A DNA stretch of 36,637 nucleotides from an uncultured Chlorobiaceae bacterium (GCA_903871235.1 CAIQGA010000049.1:1-36637), one strand, 5' to 3'; positions 6,425-15,950 are shown, numbered from the stretch's first letter. Numbers and translations: made by a program. Notes: generated from the letters alone by a model not told the origin.

Positions 6425-9400
6425 ATGAAGGACACACTACTCGAACTGCTCAAAGAGCGCATTCTTGTGCTTGATGGTGCGATGGGCACCATGATTCAGC
6501 GCCATAAATTACAGGAAGCTGATTATCGGGGCACACGGTTTGCCGACCACTCGCATCCGCTTATCGGGAACAACGATATTCTTGTACTGACCCGCCCGGA
6601 TATTATTTATGCACTCCATTGCGACTTTCTTGAAGCTGGTTCCGACATTATCGAAACCAACACCTTCAATGCCAACCCGATTTCGCAGGCTGACTACAAT
6701 GCCTCTGAGCTGGTGAAGGAGCTGAATGTTGAGGCGGCCCGCCTTGCGCGAAAAGCGGCGGATGAGTATACCGCACGCACTCCTGATAAACCCCGCTTTG
6801 TTGCAGGCTCCATCGGCCCGACCAACAAAACGCTCTCGCTCTCGCCGGATGTGAACAATCCCGGCTTCCGGGCGGTCACTTTCGAGGAGGTGGTTGAGAA
6901 TTACACCCTGCAACTTGAGGGGCTTATGGAGGGTGGCGTTGACTTGCTGCTTGTTGAGACGGTCTTTGATACGCTGAACTGCAAGGCGGCCCTTTTTTCA
7001 ATTGAAGAGTTTTTTAACCGTACCGGCGTGCGCGTACCGGTGATGGTCTCCGGAACGGTTGTGGATGCCAGCGGGCGAACCCTCTCCGGCCAGACAACGG
7101 AGGCGTTCTGGATCTCCATCGCCCATACGCCCGACCTGCTCTCGATCGGGCTCAATTGTGCCCTTGGTTCAAAACAGATGCGTCCGTTCATTCAGGCTAT
7201 GGCTGGAATTGCCGAGAGCTATGTGAGCGTCTATCCCAATGCGGGGCTGCCGAATGAGTTCGGTGAGTATGACGACTCCCCCGCCTATATGGCCGAGCAG
7301 ATTGCCGATTTTGCCACCTCAGGTTTTGTCAATATTGTGGGTGGCTGCTGCGGCACCACTCCGGGCCATATCAAGGCGATTGCCGAGGCGGTCAAACATA
7401 TCAAGCCGCGCCAGCGCCCTCTGAAAAAGCATGAGTTACAGCTCTCCGGCCTTGAGCCGCTTCTGGTCAACCGCACAACCGGCTTTATCAATGTGGGTGA
7501 GCGCACCAATGTGACCGGATCAAAAAAATTCGCCCGCCTTATCAAGCAGGGAAACTACGACGAGGCGCTCTCGATTGCCCGCCAGCAGGTGGAGAGTGGT
7601 GCGCAGGTGATTGATGTCAATGTGGATGAGGGTATGCTTGACTCTGAAGCGGTAATGAAGGAGTTTCTCAACCTGATTGGCTCCGAGCCGGAAATTTCAC
7701 GCGTACCGGTGATGATCGACAGCTCGAAATGGTCGGTCATTGAGAGCGGCCTGCGCTGCGTTCAGGGCAAAAGTATTGTCAACTCCATCAGCCTCAAGGA
7801 GGGTGAGGAGCTTTTCCGCGAGAGGGCACGCAAGGTGTTGCAGTACGGTGCGGCCGCCGTGGTAATGGCTTTCGACGAAGCAGGACAGGCCGACAGTTTC
7901 TGGCGCCGCATTGAAATCTGCAAACGCGCTTACGACATTCTGACACAACAGGTGGGCTTCCCTGCGGAGGATATTATTTTTGATCCCAATGTGCTGACGG
8001 TTGCCACCGGTATTGAAGAGCACAACAACTATGCGGTCGATTTTATCCAAACTGTTGTGTGGATAAAGGAGAACCTCCCTTATGCAAAGGTCTCCGGCGG
8101 TATCAGCAATGTCTCCTTCTCGTTCCGTGGCAACGAAACGGTTCGTGAGGCGATGCACGCCGCCTTCCTCTATCACGCCATTCAAGCCGGGCTCGACATG
8201 GGTATTGTGAACGCAGGCCAGCTTGCCATCTATGAGGATATTGAGCCTGAGCTTCTGGTGCGGGTTGAGGATGTGCTGCTCAACCGTCGTCTGGATGCGA
8301 CTGAGCGCCTCGTCAGCTTTGCTGAAACTATTCAAAATGGCGGTGAAAAAACTGAGGCCAAGGCGGCTGAATGGAGAAGCCTGCCGGTTGAGGAGCGGCT
8401 GCGCCACGCACTGATCAAAGGGATTGTGGAGCATATTGAGGAGGATACCGAAGAGGCACGCCTGCTCTATCCAAGCCCGCTCCAGGTGATTGAGGGGCCG
8501 CTGATGAACGGGATGAACGCCATTGGTGACCTCTTTGCCGAAGGGAAGATGTTCTTGCCGCAGGTAGTCAAAAGTGCCCGTGTGATGAAACGCTCGGTTG
8601 CCGTGCTGCTGCCGTACATCGAAGCGGAGAAGGCGCTGAACAAGGATACCCGTGCGGCGGCCAAGGTGCTGCTGGCAACGGTCAAGGGGGATGTGCACGA
8701 TATCGGCAAGAATATTGTCGCTGTTGTGCTTGCCTGCAACAACTACGATGTGGTCGATATCGGCGTCATGATGCCGTGCGACAAGATTCTTGAAGCCGTT
8801 GAGCGCGAAAAAGCTGACCTGCTTGGCCTGAGCGGCCTCATCACCCCTTCGCTCGACGAAATGGTGCATGTTGCCAGCGAGATGGAGCGGCTTGGCATGA
8901 AAATCCCGCTCCTCATCGGGGGGGCCACCACCTCAAGAATGCACACTGCCGTAAAAATTGCGCCGGTCTATTCAGGCCCGGTTGTTCAGGTGCTCGATGC
9001 CTCCCGGAGCGTGCCGGTGGTCAACAGCCTGCTCAATGGGGCGCTCAGCCCCGCTTACATTGCCCAGCTCAACATGGAGCAGGCCGGACTGCGCGAAAGC
9101 CATGCGTCACGCACCTCCGCCATCAAGTACCTGTCGCTCCAGGAGGCACGTAACAATCGTCCTGCGCTTCCGACCGTCATCTACAAGCCGCTGAAACCGG
9201 GCATTACCCTCTTTGAAGAGGTTACAGCCCCGGAACTGCGCCCCTATATCGACTGGACTCCCTTTTTCATGGCATGGGAGCTGCATGGCCGTTACCCGCA
9301 GATTCTTGATGATGCGAAGTATGGAGTGGAAGCAACAAAGCTCTTCAACGACGCCAACAGCCTGCTTGACCGGATTGAGCATGAGCAACTGCCAATCCTG

Positions 9401-10144
9401 AAAGGTGTTGCGGGGCTCTTTCCGGCTAACAGCTTGGGGGATGATATTGAAGTCTACACCGACGAGAGCCGCACAACTATTCTCACCACCCTGCACACCC
9501 TCCGCCAGCAGCAGGAGAAGAGTGCCAGTGAACCCAATCTCGCTTTGGCCGACTTTATTGCTCCCGTCAGTTCGGGGCTGGTTGACTTTATTGGAGGCTT
9601 TGCCGTCACCGCCGGGCTCGGCATTGAGAAATTGCTCAAGGAGTTCAGCGACCAGCAGGACGATTACCGCCGCATTATGACGCAGGCACTGGCCGACCGT
9701 TTGGCCGAAGCCTTTGCCGAGATGTTGCACGAGCGTGTGCGCAAGGAGCTGTGGGGCTATGAAACTGCCGAAAAGAGGCCCGGTTGTGCCTGCCATCCCC
9801 TTCCTCCATGCGAACCACTCTGTATCAACGAGCTGCTTGCAGAGAAGTACCAGGGGATTCGCCCAGCTCCCGGCTATCCCTCCTGCCCCGATCATACGGA
9901 GAAAGCGGAGCTTTTTACCCTGCTGAATGCGGAAACCAACACCGGTATCACGCTGACCGAAACATTTGCCATGAAACCGGCGGCCTCAGTCTGCGGTCTC
10001 TACCTGGCCCACCCGCAGGCAAAATACTTTATGCTTGGCAAAATCGGACGTGACCAGGTTGAAGAGTACGCCGGACGCAAAGGGATGGAGGTTAAGGATG
10101 CGGAAAAATGGCTTGCACCGGTACTGAATTACGATCCTGTATAA
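6425..10144 (+). CDS. metH: Cobalamin-dependent methionine synthase
   Basis: MetH transfers a methyl group from 5-methyltetrahydrofolate to homocysteine through cob(I)alamin. The 1239-residue product has all four modules in the usual order. The homocysteine-binding domain (about 1-325) has zinc Cys in GGCCGTTPG near 305. The pterin-binding domain (about 350-620) contains [14 protein letters not shown]. The cobalamin module (about 650-900) has the His ligand in DVHDIGKN near 757 and a [11 protein letters not shown] segment. The C-terminal AdoMet reactivation domain has [15 protein letters not shown]. Length is close to E. coli MetH (1227 residues). The 69-base upstream gap is too short for a cobalamin riboswitch, and none was seen. 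An intrinsic terminator follows. Confidence 0.97.
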   Translation: MKDTLLELLKERILVLDGAMGTMIQRHKLQEADYRGTRFADHSHPLIGNNDILVLTRPDIIYALHCDFLEAGSDIIETNTFNANPISQADYNASELVKELNVEAARLARKAADEYTARTPDKPRFVAGSIGPTNKTLSLSPDVNNPGFRAVTFEEVVENYTLQLEGLMEGGVDLLLVETVFDTLNCKAALFSIEEFFNRTGVRVPVMVSGTVVDASGRTLSGQTTEAFWISIAHTPDLLSIGLNCALGSKQMRPFIQAMAGIAESYVSVYPNAGLPNEFGEYDDSPAYMAEQIADFATSGFVNIVGGCCGTTPGHIKAIAEAVKHIKPRQRPLKKHELQLSGLEPLLVNRTTGFINVGERTNVTGSKKFARLIKQGNYDEALSIARQQVESGAQVIDVNVDEGMLDSEAVMKEFLNLIGSEPEISRVPVMIDSSKWSVIESGLRCVQGKSIVNSISLKEGEELFRERARKVLQYGAAAVVMAFDEAGQADSFWRRIEICKRAYDILTQQVGFPAEDIIFDPNVLTVATGIEEHNNYAVDFIQTVVWIKENLPYAKVSGGISNVSFSFRGNETVREAMHAAFLYHAIQAGLDMGIVNAGQLAIYEDIEPELLVRVEDVLLNRRLDATERLVSFAETIQNGGEKTEAKAAEWRSLPVEERLRHALIKGIVEHIEEDTEEARLLYPSPLQVIEGPLMNGMNAIGDLFAEGKMFLPQVVKSARVMKRSVAVLLPYIEAEKALNKDTRAAAKVLLATVKGDVHDIGKNIVAVVLACNNYDVVDIGVMMPCDKILEAVEREKADLLGLSGLITPSLDEMVHVASEMERLGMKIPLLIGGATTSRMHTAVKIAPVYSGPVVQVLDASRSVPVVNSLLNGALSPAYIAQLNMEQAGLRESHASRTSAIKYLSLQEARNNRPALPTVIYKPLKPGITLFEEVTAPELRPYIDWTPFFMAWELHGRYPQILDDAKYGVEATKLFNDANSLLDRIEHEQLPILKGVAGLFPANSLGDDIEVYTDESRTTILTTLHTLRQQQEKSASEPNLALADFIAPVSSGLVDFIGGFAVTAGLGIEKLLKEFSDQQDDYRRIMTQALADRLAEAFAEMLHERVRKELWGYETAEKRPGCACHPLPPCEPLCINELLAEKYQGIRPAPGYPSCPDHTEKAELFTLLNAETNTGITLTETFAMKPAASVCGLYLAHPQAKYFMLGKIGRDQVEEYAGRKGMEVKDAEKWLAPVLNYDPV

Positions 10145-10172
10145 AGTGACTTTCCGGCATTAACCGCCTTTC

Positions 10173-10220
10173 AACCCGGAGCAATTGGTACGATACCGTA
10201 CACGCTGCTCCGGGTTTTTC
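10173..10220 (+). terminator. Rho-independent terminator of metH
   Basis: An 11-base stem AACCCGGAGCA (10173-10183) pairs perfectly with TGCTCCGGGTT (10206-10216), followed by a T-run. It lies 29 bases after the metH stop. The A/T-flanked stem could also stop transcription arriving from the convergent HD gene. Confidence 0.85.
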
Positions 10221-10240
10221 ATGGCAACAGTGCAAAAAAA

Positions 10241-10783
10241 CTACCACTTCACCATTGGCAAGGGACTGAGCGGATGGCTTTTCAGCCGTTTGAGCATGAG
10301 CTGGGCAAGCAAGGCATGAAACCCGGCATTTGGAAAGGCATCAAGCACATCTGAAACAAAATCATCCTTCAAACGGTAGCGCAACAAACCGCCCGAAAGA
10401 TCTATCCTGTCGGCCTTTCTGAACACTTCAACCAGCCACTGGGGATTTGCCCGATAGCGGGTAAGCTTGTGGTGCTCACCAATCATGGCATCTATCTCCT
10501 TGCACCACGAAGCTTTAAAATTTTTTTCCAGATAACGCTGTGCCAGCAGTTGGGAGAAGGGAAGGTAGTCAAACGTTTTTTCCGTCCAGATGCCGAGATC
10601 ATGAAAAACGGCGGCAATGGCAATTTTATTCTCTGCCGCTACCGCTTTATCGCCAGCAAGTGCCAGGCAGAAATTAAACACACGCATACAGTGGTTGCGG
10701 TAGGCGTTGTAATCGGGGCCGAGTGGTTGACGATACTCTTCGAGCACTTCGTCAAGCAGGGCGCATTCATTGAGCACATTCAT
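10241..10783 (-). CDS. HD-domain metal-dependent phosphohydrolase family protein
   Basis: A 180-residue cytoplasmic HD-superfamily protein. Metal-binding and catalytic positions are visible in order: His in YRNHCMRV (about 32), the HD pair in AAVFHDLGIW (about 60), the EHHK pair (about 103) and KADRID (about 128). HD proteins hydrolyse phosphate esters, often nucleotides, but the substrate of this single-domain member cannot be told from sequence. It is convergent with metH and shares the intergenic terminator region. No neighbouring gene suggests a pathway. The start is an ATG at 10781-10783 with an acceptable length for the family. Confidence 0.7.
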   Translation of the reverse strand: MNVLNECALLDEVLEEYRQPLGPDYNAYRNHCMRVFNFCLALAGDKAVAAENKIAIAAVFHDLGIWTEKTFDYLPFSQLLAQRYLEKNFKASWCKEIDAMIGEHHKLTRYRANPQWLVEVFRKADRIDLSGGLLRYRLKDDFVSDVLDAFPNAGFHALLAQLMLKRLKSHPLSPLPMVKW

Positions 10784-10902
10784 TTCCTATGGTTTCAACT
10801 TCGTTTCCAAACCTTGAACATAACTCATGAAAGCTGAAATCAGGTGAACTCTTTTTTCACCTCGGGGCGACTTTAGAACATCTCCTCACAATGTATCAGA
10901 AA

Positions 10903-10932
10903 TAAAAAAAGCCCTGCGCTAACACAGGGCTT
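10903..10932 (-). terminator. Rho-independent terminator of the beta-barrel gene
   Basis: On the minus strand AAGCCCTG (10932-10925) and CAGGGCTT (10916-10909) form an 8-base stem with an 8-base loop, followed by a run of T. It is about 64 bases downstream of the stop codon at 10996. Confidence 0.85.
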
Positions 10933-10995
10933 CACTGCTGACGACAAAGGCTGTAAAACCTCCCTCAGCAAAAAAAACAAACAAAACTACTGAAA

Positions 10996-11565
10996 TCAGA
11001 AGTAGTAATGGGCTCCAAGACCTACACGAACACCGGAGTTGTCATAAATATCATGATCATCCGTTGGATCGTCCTTGGCGCTGGAGAAAAGATAGCCAAC
11101 TTCAAAGTTGAGACCAAGTTCAGAGATTCCCGGGAAGTTATACTCAACACCAATGAGTGGTTTCACACCCCAGAAAGTGTTGGTATAGTCATTCTCAGGA
11201 GAGAGCTTATCCTTATAATCGTAGTTCCCAAGGCCACCCTCAAGACCGACATAGAAGCGGCTGTTCTCCTTGACAACAGGGGCATACATAACCTTTACCG
11301 TTCCAGTAAGCGTGGAGTTATCGTACACTTCAGCATTATCGTTATACTTGTAACTCCATGCGTTATAGAAAATATTGCCCTCGATACCAACATTGTCATT
11401 CACCCAGTAACGGCTGCTGATTCCATCCTCCCATCCGCTCTCACCAGCATCCACACGCTGATAACCAATACTGAGCTTACCAACATTACGGCCTTCTGCT
11501 GATGCTGTGCCCGCGCAAAGCATAAGAGCAATAGCGGCCAGTCCAACTGCTTTTCTCATTGACAT
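10996..11565 (-). CDS. Outer-membrane beta-barrel protein
   Basis: A 189-residue secreted protein. The signal peptide runs from MSMRKAVGLAAIALM to the cleavage motif ASA just before EGRNVG. The mature part alternates aromatic and polar residues, has many Gly/Tyr/Asn turns and ends GLGAHYYF, a terminal Phe typical of BAM-recognised outer-membrane barrels. With about 165 mature residues an eight-stranded barrel is likely. The start at 11563-11565 is chosen because GGAG lies about 6 bases upstream and because it begins a clean signal peptide; the frame runs 11 codons further upstream. A promoter and a structured leader precede it and a terminator follows, so it is monocistronic. Function beyond membrane location is unknown. 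Confidence 0.8.
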   Translation of the reverse strand: MSMRKAVGLAAIALMLCAGTASAEGRNVGKLSIGYQRVDAGESGWEDGISSRYWVNDNVGIEGNIFYNAWSYKYNDNAEVYDNSTLTGTVKVMYAPVVKENSRFYVGLEGGLGNYDYKDKLSPENDYTNTFWGVKPLIGVEYNFPGISELGLNFEVGYLFSSAKDDPTDDHDIYDNSGVRVGLGAHYYF

Positions 11566-11601
11566 AATGATTCTCCATTTTTTTTCTTTATAGACCAAAA
11601 A

Positions 11602-11646
11602 GTCTCCATTCAGCCTTCACCTCCGGTGTTTCCATGGCTGGACGAC
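11602..11646 (-). ncRNA. Candidate structured 5' leader or attenuator of the beta-barrel mRNA
   Basis: Read on the minus strand, this stretch folds by eye into one long irregular hairpin. GTC (646-644) pairs with GAC (604-602), TCCA with TGGA, and GCC with GGC. The tip is CACCGGAGGTG, where CACC pairs with GGTG. The structure is followed by five T residues (11601-11597), like an intrinsic terminator. It lies between the predicted promoter (11667-11694) and the start codon (11565). It could be an attenuator, a leader stabiliser or the terminator of the lipoprotein gene further upstream. No known riboswitch class was recognised. Confidence 0.4.
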
Positions 11647-11666
11647 TCATTTTTACTCACGATCCA

Positions 11667-11694
11667 AATATACTATTTGTATTTATTATCTAAA
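11667..11694 (-). promoter_or_regulatory. Predicted promoter of the beta-barrel gene
   Basis: On the minus strand TTTAGA (11689-11694) and TATATT (11667-11672) are separated by 16 bases in an A/T-rich stretch. A transcription start would fall near 11660, giving a leader of about 95 bases that includes the hairpin at 11602-11646. Confidence 0.4.
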
Positions 11695-11777
11695 ACAAAA
11701 ATTAAGCCGTAAAAAAAATGAACAAAATTCTATACTCCCCCTGAATGAATTCACCCCCATCCACCCTTTCTGCTTTT

Positions 11778-12515
11778 TTATTCCTTGCCTCCTCTGCGTT
11801 GGCTTCCCATCTCCTTTTCCAGATCGACCTCTTTAATGGTATAACCTGCAGGCACCTCAAATTTTGAAGCAGGAACTACGGCGTTTTCCTCAATTCTGGC
11901 AGCCTTGACCGTTATGGCACCCATCTGGGTCTTGAGGGCAATTTTTTTGTAGAGCACACCGTAAACCCTCTGCTCTTTGTTCTCCTTGTTGAGCGAGACA
12001 GAATATTTTGTACCTGTAACACCTGCAATAACTTCCGAACCCTCTTCACGATAGTCGAAATCCTTTTTCATTTGTTCGCCAATCTCCGCACCCATCTTCA
12101 TGGCCATCTCCTTGATCTTTCTGATGTCTGTTTTTGTCGCTACCTTGCTGGTCTCATCCTTGCCATTGACAATTTTTTCAGCTTCGTAAGAGATCATAAA
12201 ATTGCCATCGGTGATATCCACCCGTTTTTCATGCGATTTCATACCCATCATATTCGAATCCGTTACGCTCTCTCTTGCCTCCCTGCGCCCGTAATCATCG
12301 AAGTAAAGGGTTGTGACGCTCTTTATCCCCATAATCACCATTGGCTCATAGGTAACGATACCCGACTGCAACTCGTAGCGCCCGGGAGTTGAGGTGGAGG
12401 AGGATTCCGCCGAAGTTCCAGGTTTTACTGAATCTGTTTTTTTTGAGCAGCCAGGAAGCAACGCCAGAGTTGAGAGGAGCAAAAGAGCTGTTGTGCTTTT
12501 CAAAGTTAATTTCAT
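11778..12515 (-). CDS. Putative lipoprotein of unknown function
   Basis: A 245-residue protein with a lysine-containing N-terminus, a hydrophobic core and the lipobox LLPGC (Cys23), followed by a Ser/Thr/Pro-rich linker (about 24-44). It should be exported and lipid-anchored. The mature part is charged, Lys/Glu-rich and mostly beta-like, with one amphipathic stretch rich in Met and Lys (about 130-150, KEMAMKMGAEIGEQMKK). I do not recognise a domain. It has its own reading unit with roughly 330 bases of non-coding DNA upstream. The beta-barrel gene lies downstream on the same strand, but the predicted promoter between them suggests separate transcription. Confidence 0.65.
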   Translation of the reverse strand: MKLTLKSTTALLLLSTLALLPGCSKKTDSVKPGTSAESSSTSTPGRYELQSGIVTYEPMVIMGIKSVTTLYFDDYGRREARESVTDSNMMGMKSHEKRVDITDGNFMISYEAEKIVNGKDETSKVATKTDIRKIKEMAMKMGAEIGEQMKKDFDYREEGSEVIAGVTGTKYSVSLNKENKEQRVYGVLYKKIALKTQMGAITVKAARIEENAVVPASKFEVPAGYTIKEVDLEKEMGSQRRGGKE

Positions 12516-12846
12516 TGGAGTCGATAGTGTTGTGTTAAGAGAGGTTTTTACGATTCAACGTACACATATCACTGCGGATTGTCAAATTTTTACACAGCAC
12601 TGAACGATTCACAGCACTCTGGTGCAGTACCCCGATTATCTTCCATTTTCAATCACACGCAACATCCCTGCACCAGAAAAAAAATGCGGTTGAACTCATA
12701 ACCCGTAAGGAAAAAAGGGCGACAACAGTTACCGAAAAATGGGGATTTTTCTGATTTATTGCTTGAATTGAAAGAATACTTTGTATTTTGAGGAATACAA
12801 TTTTTCTCTAACGTACACTTCAATAAACCAATAAATAACAAATACC
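12516..12846. other. Divergent intergenic region upstream of the chlorosome gene
   Basis: This A/T-rich stretch lies between the divergent lipoprotein and csmB-like genes. I see no credible gene in it. A -10-like TACAAT occurs at 12796-12801, 46 bases before the csmB ATG, without a well-spaced -35. Around it the words AATAC (12775), GTATT (12783) and AATAC (12794) form two nested inverted repeats that could be an operator. No Shine-Dalgarno precedes the csmB start. Confidence 0.35.
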
Positions 12847-13107
12847 ATGGCAAACGAACCAATCAATGATTTCTCAGTTGCGCTCAACAATCTTTTGAAA
12901 ACTGTCGGCACACTTGCTCAGCAGCAGGTTGACTTAATCAGCCTCGGAATCAAGGCCGCAGGCCAGGTTATTGAGCCTCTTGTCAAGACCTCTACCGACC
13001 TGGTAGGAAGCGCTGTCAAAATCTCTTCTGACCTTATTGGCAACGTTCTGAACACCGTCGGACAGGTTTTCCAGAACGTCACATCAGCTCTTGCTCCTAA
13101 AAAGTAA
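12847..13107 (+). CDS. csmB: Chlorosome envelope protein, CsmB/CsmF family
   Basis: An 86-residue protein with the pattern of small chlorosome envelope proteins B and F: an NxxLKTVGxLAQQQVDLISLGIKAAGQVIEPL block, a repeated amphipathic middle, and a C-terminus ending QNVTSALAPKK. These proteins sit in the lipid monolayer around the bacteriochlorophyll aggregates of the chlorosome. As I recall, CsmB and CsmF are about 75 residues; this one is longer, apparently because of an imperfect duplication around TDLVGSAVK and SDLIGNVLN (about 49-70). CsmB versus CsmF cannot be decided without alignment. Isolated by a promoter region and a strong terminator, it is probably monocistronic. It is the best taxonomic marker in the window. 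Confidence 0.85.
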   Translation: MANEPINDFSVALNNLLKTVGTLAQQQVDLISLGIKAAGQVIEPLVKTSTDLVGSAVKISSDLIGNVLNTVGQVFQNVTSALAPKK

Positions 13108-13123
13108 GTTGCTTGTTTTTTTG

Positions 13124-13161
13124 AAAAAGCACCTTATGCGTTTCGCACAGGGTGCTTTTTT
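13124..13161 (+). terminator. Rho-independent terminator, usable in both directions
   Basis: AAAAAGCACC (13124-13133) pairs with GGTGCTTTTT (13151-13160) and a T-run follows. It ends csmB transcription. Its A-rich left arm gives a T-run on the other strand, so it can also end the minus-strand L,D-transpeptidase operon, whose last stop is at 13165. Confidence 0.85.
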
Positions 13162-13164
13162 TGT

Positions 13165-14844
13165 TTACAGTCCACAGTTTTCTGTTTTGTATTGCGGGAG
13201 AGGTGTGTTGAGCGCCTTCAATACCTGGTCATCACGATTGTAGACATCTTCATGGAAGCGAAGGTCGCCACCTTCATCCATGGCAGTCAGGTAAAGAAGG
13301 TAGACCGGAATCCGCCTGGGCAAAAATACCATTCTTGTTTTCCCCCCCTTGATTGCCGCAAGAATCTTCTCTTTGCTCCAACTGATGCTGTCCTGCAACA
13401 CCAAAGCAGCAAGATCCACAGGGTTTTGAACTCTGACGCACCCTGAGCTGAACGTTCTTGTGCTCTCGTTAAAAAGTTCCTTGCCTGGCGTATCGTGCAG
13501 GTATACAATATAGGGGTTCGGCAGCATAAACTTGACTCTCCCCAGTGCACCCTGATCTCCGGCACTCTGCTGAAGGCGGTAAGGAAAGTTCGCCGCAGAA
13601 TACTGTGACCAGTTGACCGATGCAGGATCAACGACACTGCCGTTCAAGGCAATAATCTTCAGATGTTTATGGTAAAGATAAGAGCTGCTTTTGCGAAGAG
13701 CGGGAAGGGCATCTTTGGCAAGAATGGTTGGCGGAATAACCCATTGGGGATTGAGGATAACATACTGCATGTCAGCCTTGAACAGCGGGGTTTCCCGGCC
13801 GGGTTTACCAACAATAACCTTTGTACTCCACCGGTTGCGACCATTTTCGACATAACGCAGGGTAAAATCGGCAACATTGACTAAAATGCAGGTCGGTTCA
13901 AGGTCACCTAAAAACCATCGGCACCGTTCAAGGTTGAGGCGAATCTCATCAATACGACGCGCCACAGGAACATTCATAATACGGAGGGTAGCCGCTCCAA
14001 CCACACCATCAGCCTCCATACCGTTCCGCTTCTGAAAGCGTTTGACGCCGTCAACCATCTCTCGGTCGTAGACCATTGAGGTATCCGCACTCAAGACTGA
14101 AATATCACCCGACACCTTGAGACGCTGACGCAGCCGAACAACACGGCTCTCTCTTGCCCCCTCCTGCAACTTGGGACCCTCCGCCACAATCGGCCAACCG
14201 CCTTCACGCGCAATGGTGCGATAGCGTGCAAGCCCTTTTTTGAGCTGATCATAAGCCGGGTGCTGCAATCGAAGCTCTTTCATGGCTGCAGCAATCTGTT
14301 GGGAGGCAATGGCTCGGTTGAGTTTATAGTCGAGAGCGGTGCGGCCCCTGTCTTGACGCAAATCCCAGTGAATATCAAGGGTTTCGGGATCAACCTTTCC
14401 ATAACGGAGATGACTTGCAAGGGTAAAAAAGGATTCGGTCAGGAGGATGTCGTAACAAGCCATCTGCTGAGGAGTTGCGGGCGGCTTGCCATAAAAGTTT
14501 TTGATTTCACTGAGGTGATAGTCGGCTGGATCAAAACCATCATCAAGAGATTCCTCAACCGCATTCACCAGTTCGGCCACCATCGAGGGCGTTGTCCATA
14601 CTGGCTGAAACCCCCTCGCTGCGTAGAACCGCTCAAGCCGGATATTGAAAAGAGCCCTTGCAGTGCCACCTTCGGGGCTTTTCTGCTGAATCAGCCAGTC
14701 AAAACGATCGTGAATCTTCAGGGGTATTATACCCGCTGGAGGTGCACTCTGCGGCTGAAGCGGTTCCATCTGGCTGGCTACGGGTTTTACCGAAACAGGT
14801 TGTACCGGACTGAAGGCAAGCCAAAGCAGAAGAATTCCAATCAT
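13165..14844 (-). CDS. L,D-transpeptidase with peptidoglycan-binding domain (YcbB/LdtD type)
   Basis: A 559-residue exported protein. An N-terminal hydrophobic segment (MIGILLLWLAF) acts as signal or anchor. An alpha-helical scaffold domain follows, then a PG_binding_1 domain (about 225-275, with LRQRLKVSG and VKRFQKRNGMEADGVV). A YkuD catalytic domain is at about 305-490, with the catalytic Cys in SSGCVRV (near 467) and its His in YLHDTP about 17 residues before. The layout matches YcbB-like enzymes that make 3-3 cross-links in peptidoglycan or attach proteins to it. It starts 15 bases after the stop of another YkuD protein, so the two form an operon. The bidirectional terminator lies immediately downstream. 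Confidence 0.85.
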   Translation of the reverse strand: MIGILLLWLAFSPVQPVSVKPVASQMEPLQPQSAPPAGIIPLKIHDRFDWLIQQKSPEGGTARALFNIRLERFYAARGFQPVWTTPSMVAELVNAVEESLDDGFDPADYHLSEIKNFYGKPPATPQQMACYDILLTESFFTLASHLRYGKVDPETLDIHWDLRQDRGRTALDYKLNRAIASQQIAAAMKELRLQHPAYDQLKKGLARYRTIAREGGWPIVAEGPKLQEGARESRVVRLRQRLKVSGDISVLSADTSMVYDREMVDGVKRFQKRNGMEADGVVGAATLRIMNVPVARRIDEIRLNLERCRWFLGDLEPTCILVNVADFTLRYVENGRNRWSTKVIVGKPGRETPLFKADMQYVILNPQWVIPPTILAKDALPALRKSSSYLYHKHLKIIALNGSVVDPASVNWSQYSAANFPYRLQQSAGDQGALGRVKFMLPNPYIVYLHDTPGKELFNESTRTFSSGCVRVQNPVDLAALVLQDSISWSKEKILAAIKGGKTRMVFLPRRIPVYLLYLTAMDEGGDLRFHEDVYNRDDQVLKALNTPLPQYKTENCGL

Positions 14845-14859
14845 AGGTCACCCCACAGG

Positions 14860-15591
14860 TTATGAAAACTTGCCAGAAACAGGCTTGTTCCGGGCAAGAT
14901 CAGGAACAAAAAGAGTTGATTTAGCGGCGTATTCCTGGCCATCGTGGTAAATAAAGAGGCAACTCCCCCCCTTGATAAGATCAATAACCTGCTGAAAGCA
15001 ATCAAAAGAGAGCGCCGGGCACCCTTCACTTCTGCCGAGACGTCCATACCTTTTGATAAAATCATAAGAGACATAGTTCGCTCCATGAATAACAATGCTT
15101 CTTGATTCGGCATTATCGTTAATCCCCCTCTCCATACCCTGAAGCTTGAGCGAATAGCCATTTTTGCCATCGTAGGTTTCGCCGGTTGTATAAAAACCAA
15201 GACTGCTCTGACGGGAGCCCGGAACATTGGAAAAACTGTCGGCATAATTTTCACCACTGCCACTGCCATGCGCAACAAGCGCTGAATAAAGCAACTGGCC
15301 CCGGTTGACGTCAATAACAAACAGGCGCTCATCAACAGAAGGTCTGTTGAAATCAATAACCGTCAAAACCCCGTCACGACTTACCTTGCCCTGCTCTTTG
15401 AGGAGGCGATACCCCTCTATAGCCATCGTGAGAACACTGGAACTTATCCTGCCACTGAGTTCAGGAAATCTGGAAAATACAGAACTGTTTTTTTTAAAAG
15501 GATTTACATTAAAAGAAAGCGACTGTCCCTGTACTGGAAAGACCAACACAAAGCACAGAACAAATACCATCATCAATCGAGTCATAAGCAA
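14860..15591 (-). CDS. Murein L,D-transpeptidase catalytic-domain protein (YkuD_2 type)
   Basis: A 243-residue secreted protein with a signal peptide (about 1-22, ending VQG) and a single YkuD_2-type domain. The motif IVIHGANYVS supplies the His, and GRSEGCPAL supplies the catalytic Cys near residue 191. The segment SSLGFYTTGETYDGKNGYSL is characteristic of the family. Such proteins act on peptidoglycan cross-links in the periplasm; whether this one transfers or hydrolyses is unknown. It lies upstream of the larger transpeptidase in the same operon. The start could also be the ATG two codons in; the difference does not affect the signal peptide. Confidence 0.8.
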   Translation of the reverse strand: MLMTRLMMVFVLCFVLVFPVQGQSLSFNVNPFKKNSSVFSRFPELSGRISSSVLTMAIEGYRLLKEQGKVSRDGVLTVIDFNRPSVDERLFVIDVNRGQLLYSALVAHGSGSGENYADSFSNVPGSRQSSLGFYTTGETYDGKNGYSLKLQGMERGINDNAESRSIVIHGANYVSYDFIKRYGRLGRSEGCPALSFDCFQQVIDLIKGGSCLFIYHDGQEYAAKSTLFVPDLARNKPVSGKFS

Positions 15592-15950
15592 CTTCAGTCA
15601 AGTTACATCGGCTCACGCGCTGAACGTTCAGCCGACAAATTACATAAGAATAAAAACACTACGCCATGTCATCCTCGTGCAGAGGAATGGCGATCATAAT
15701 CATAAGAGAGCCAACAAAGATAAAATTTTTTTTGTAATGGTCAAATCGAGTGACTTCGTGCCGAAATTTCGGCCCTTCCTGAAAGAATCACCGATGGTGG
15801 CTGAAACTGCACCGGAACTTCAGCTCTTTTGCAGAAAAGCCTGACAGGGAAAAGATGGAATGATCTTCATCAAGCTCCTTTTGGTGGTACGATGCAGCGT
15901 TGGGATACCACTCCCGGAACTCTTTGGACTTGAAAATTCCTTTGAACGAA
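15592..15950. other. Intergenic region with a hairpin and a palindrome, no supported gene
   Basis: About 360 bases separate two minus-strand genes. An imperfect hairpin lies at 15662-15692: CGCCAT pairs with ATGGCG, and, beyond a 4-base bulge, TCCTC pairs with GAGGA around GTGCA. A perfect 14-base palindrome GCCGAAATTTCGGC lies at 15760-15773. Neither has a T-run. A minus-strand reading frame at 15788-15973 begins only with TTG, has no recognisable motif and overlaps the SIMPL gene, so I do not call it. Confidence 0.4.

Noticed and set aside
7697-8869. Long open frame (390 codons) antisense to metH
   Set aside because: It lies wholly within an unmistakable metH gene; long antisense frames are common in such codon contexts, and its translation shows no domain.
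9107-9895. Second long antisense frame in metH (262 codons)
   Set aside because: Same reason: it mirrors metH codons and has no start signal or homology.
12653-12862. Minus-strand frame of 69 codons in the csmB upstream region
   Set aside because: It overlaps the csmB start codon, has no motif or ribosome site, and its A/T-driven composition (Phe, Asn, Lys, Ser) looks non-coding.
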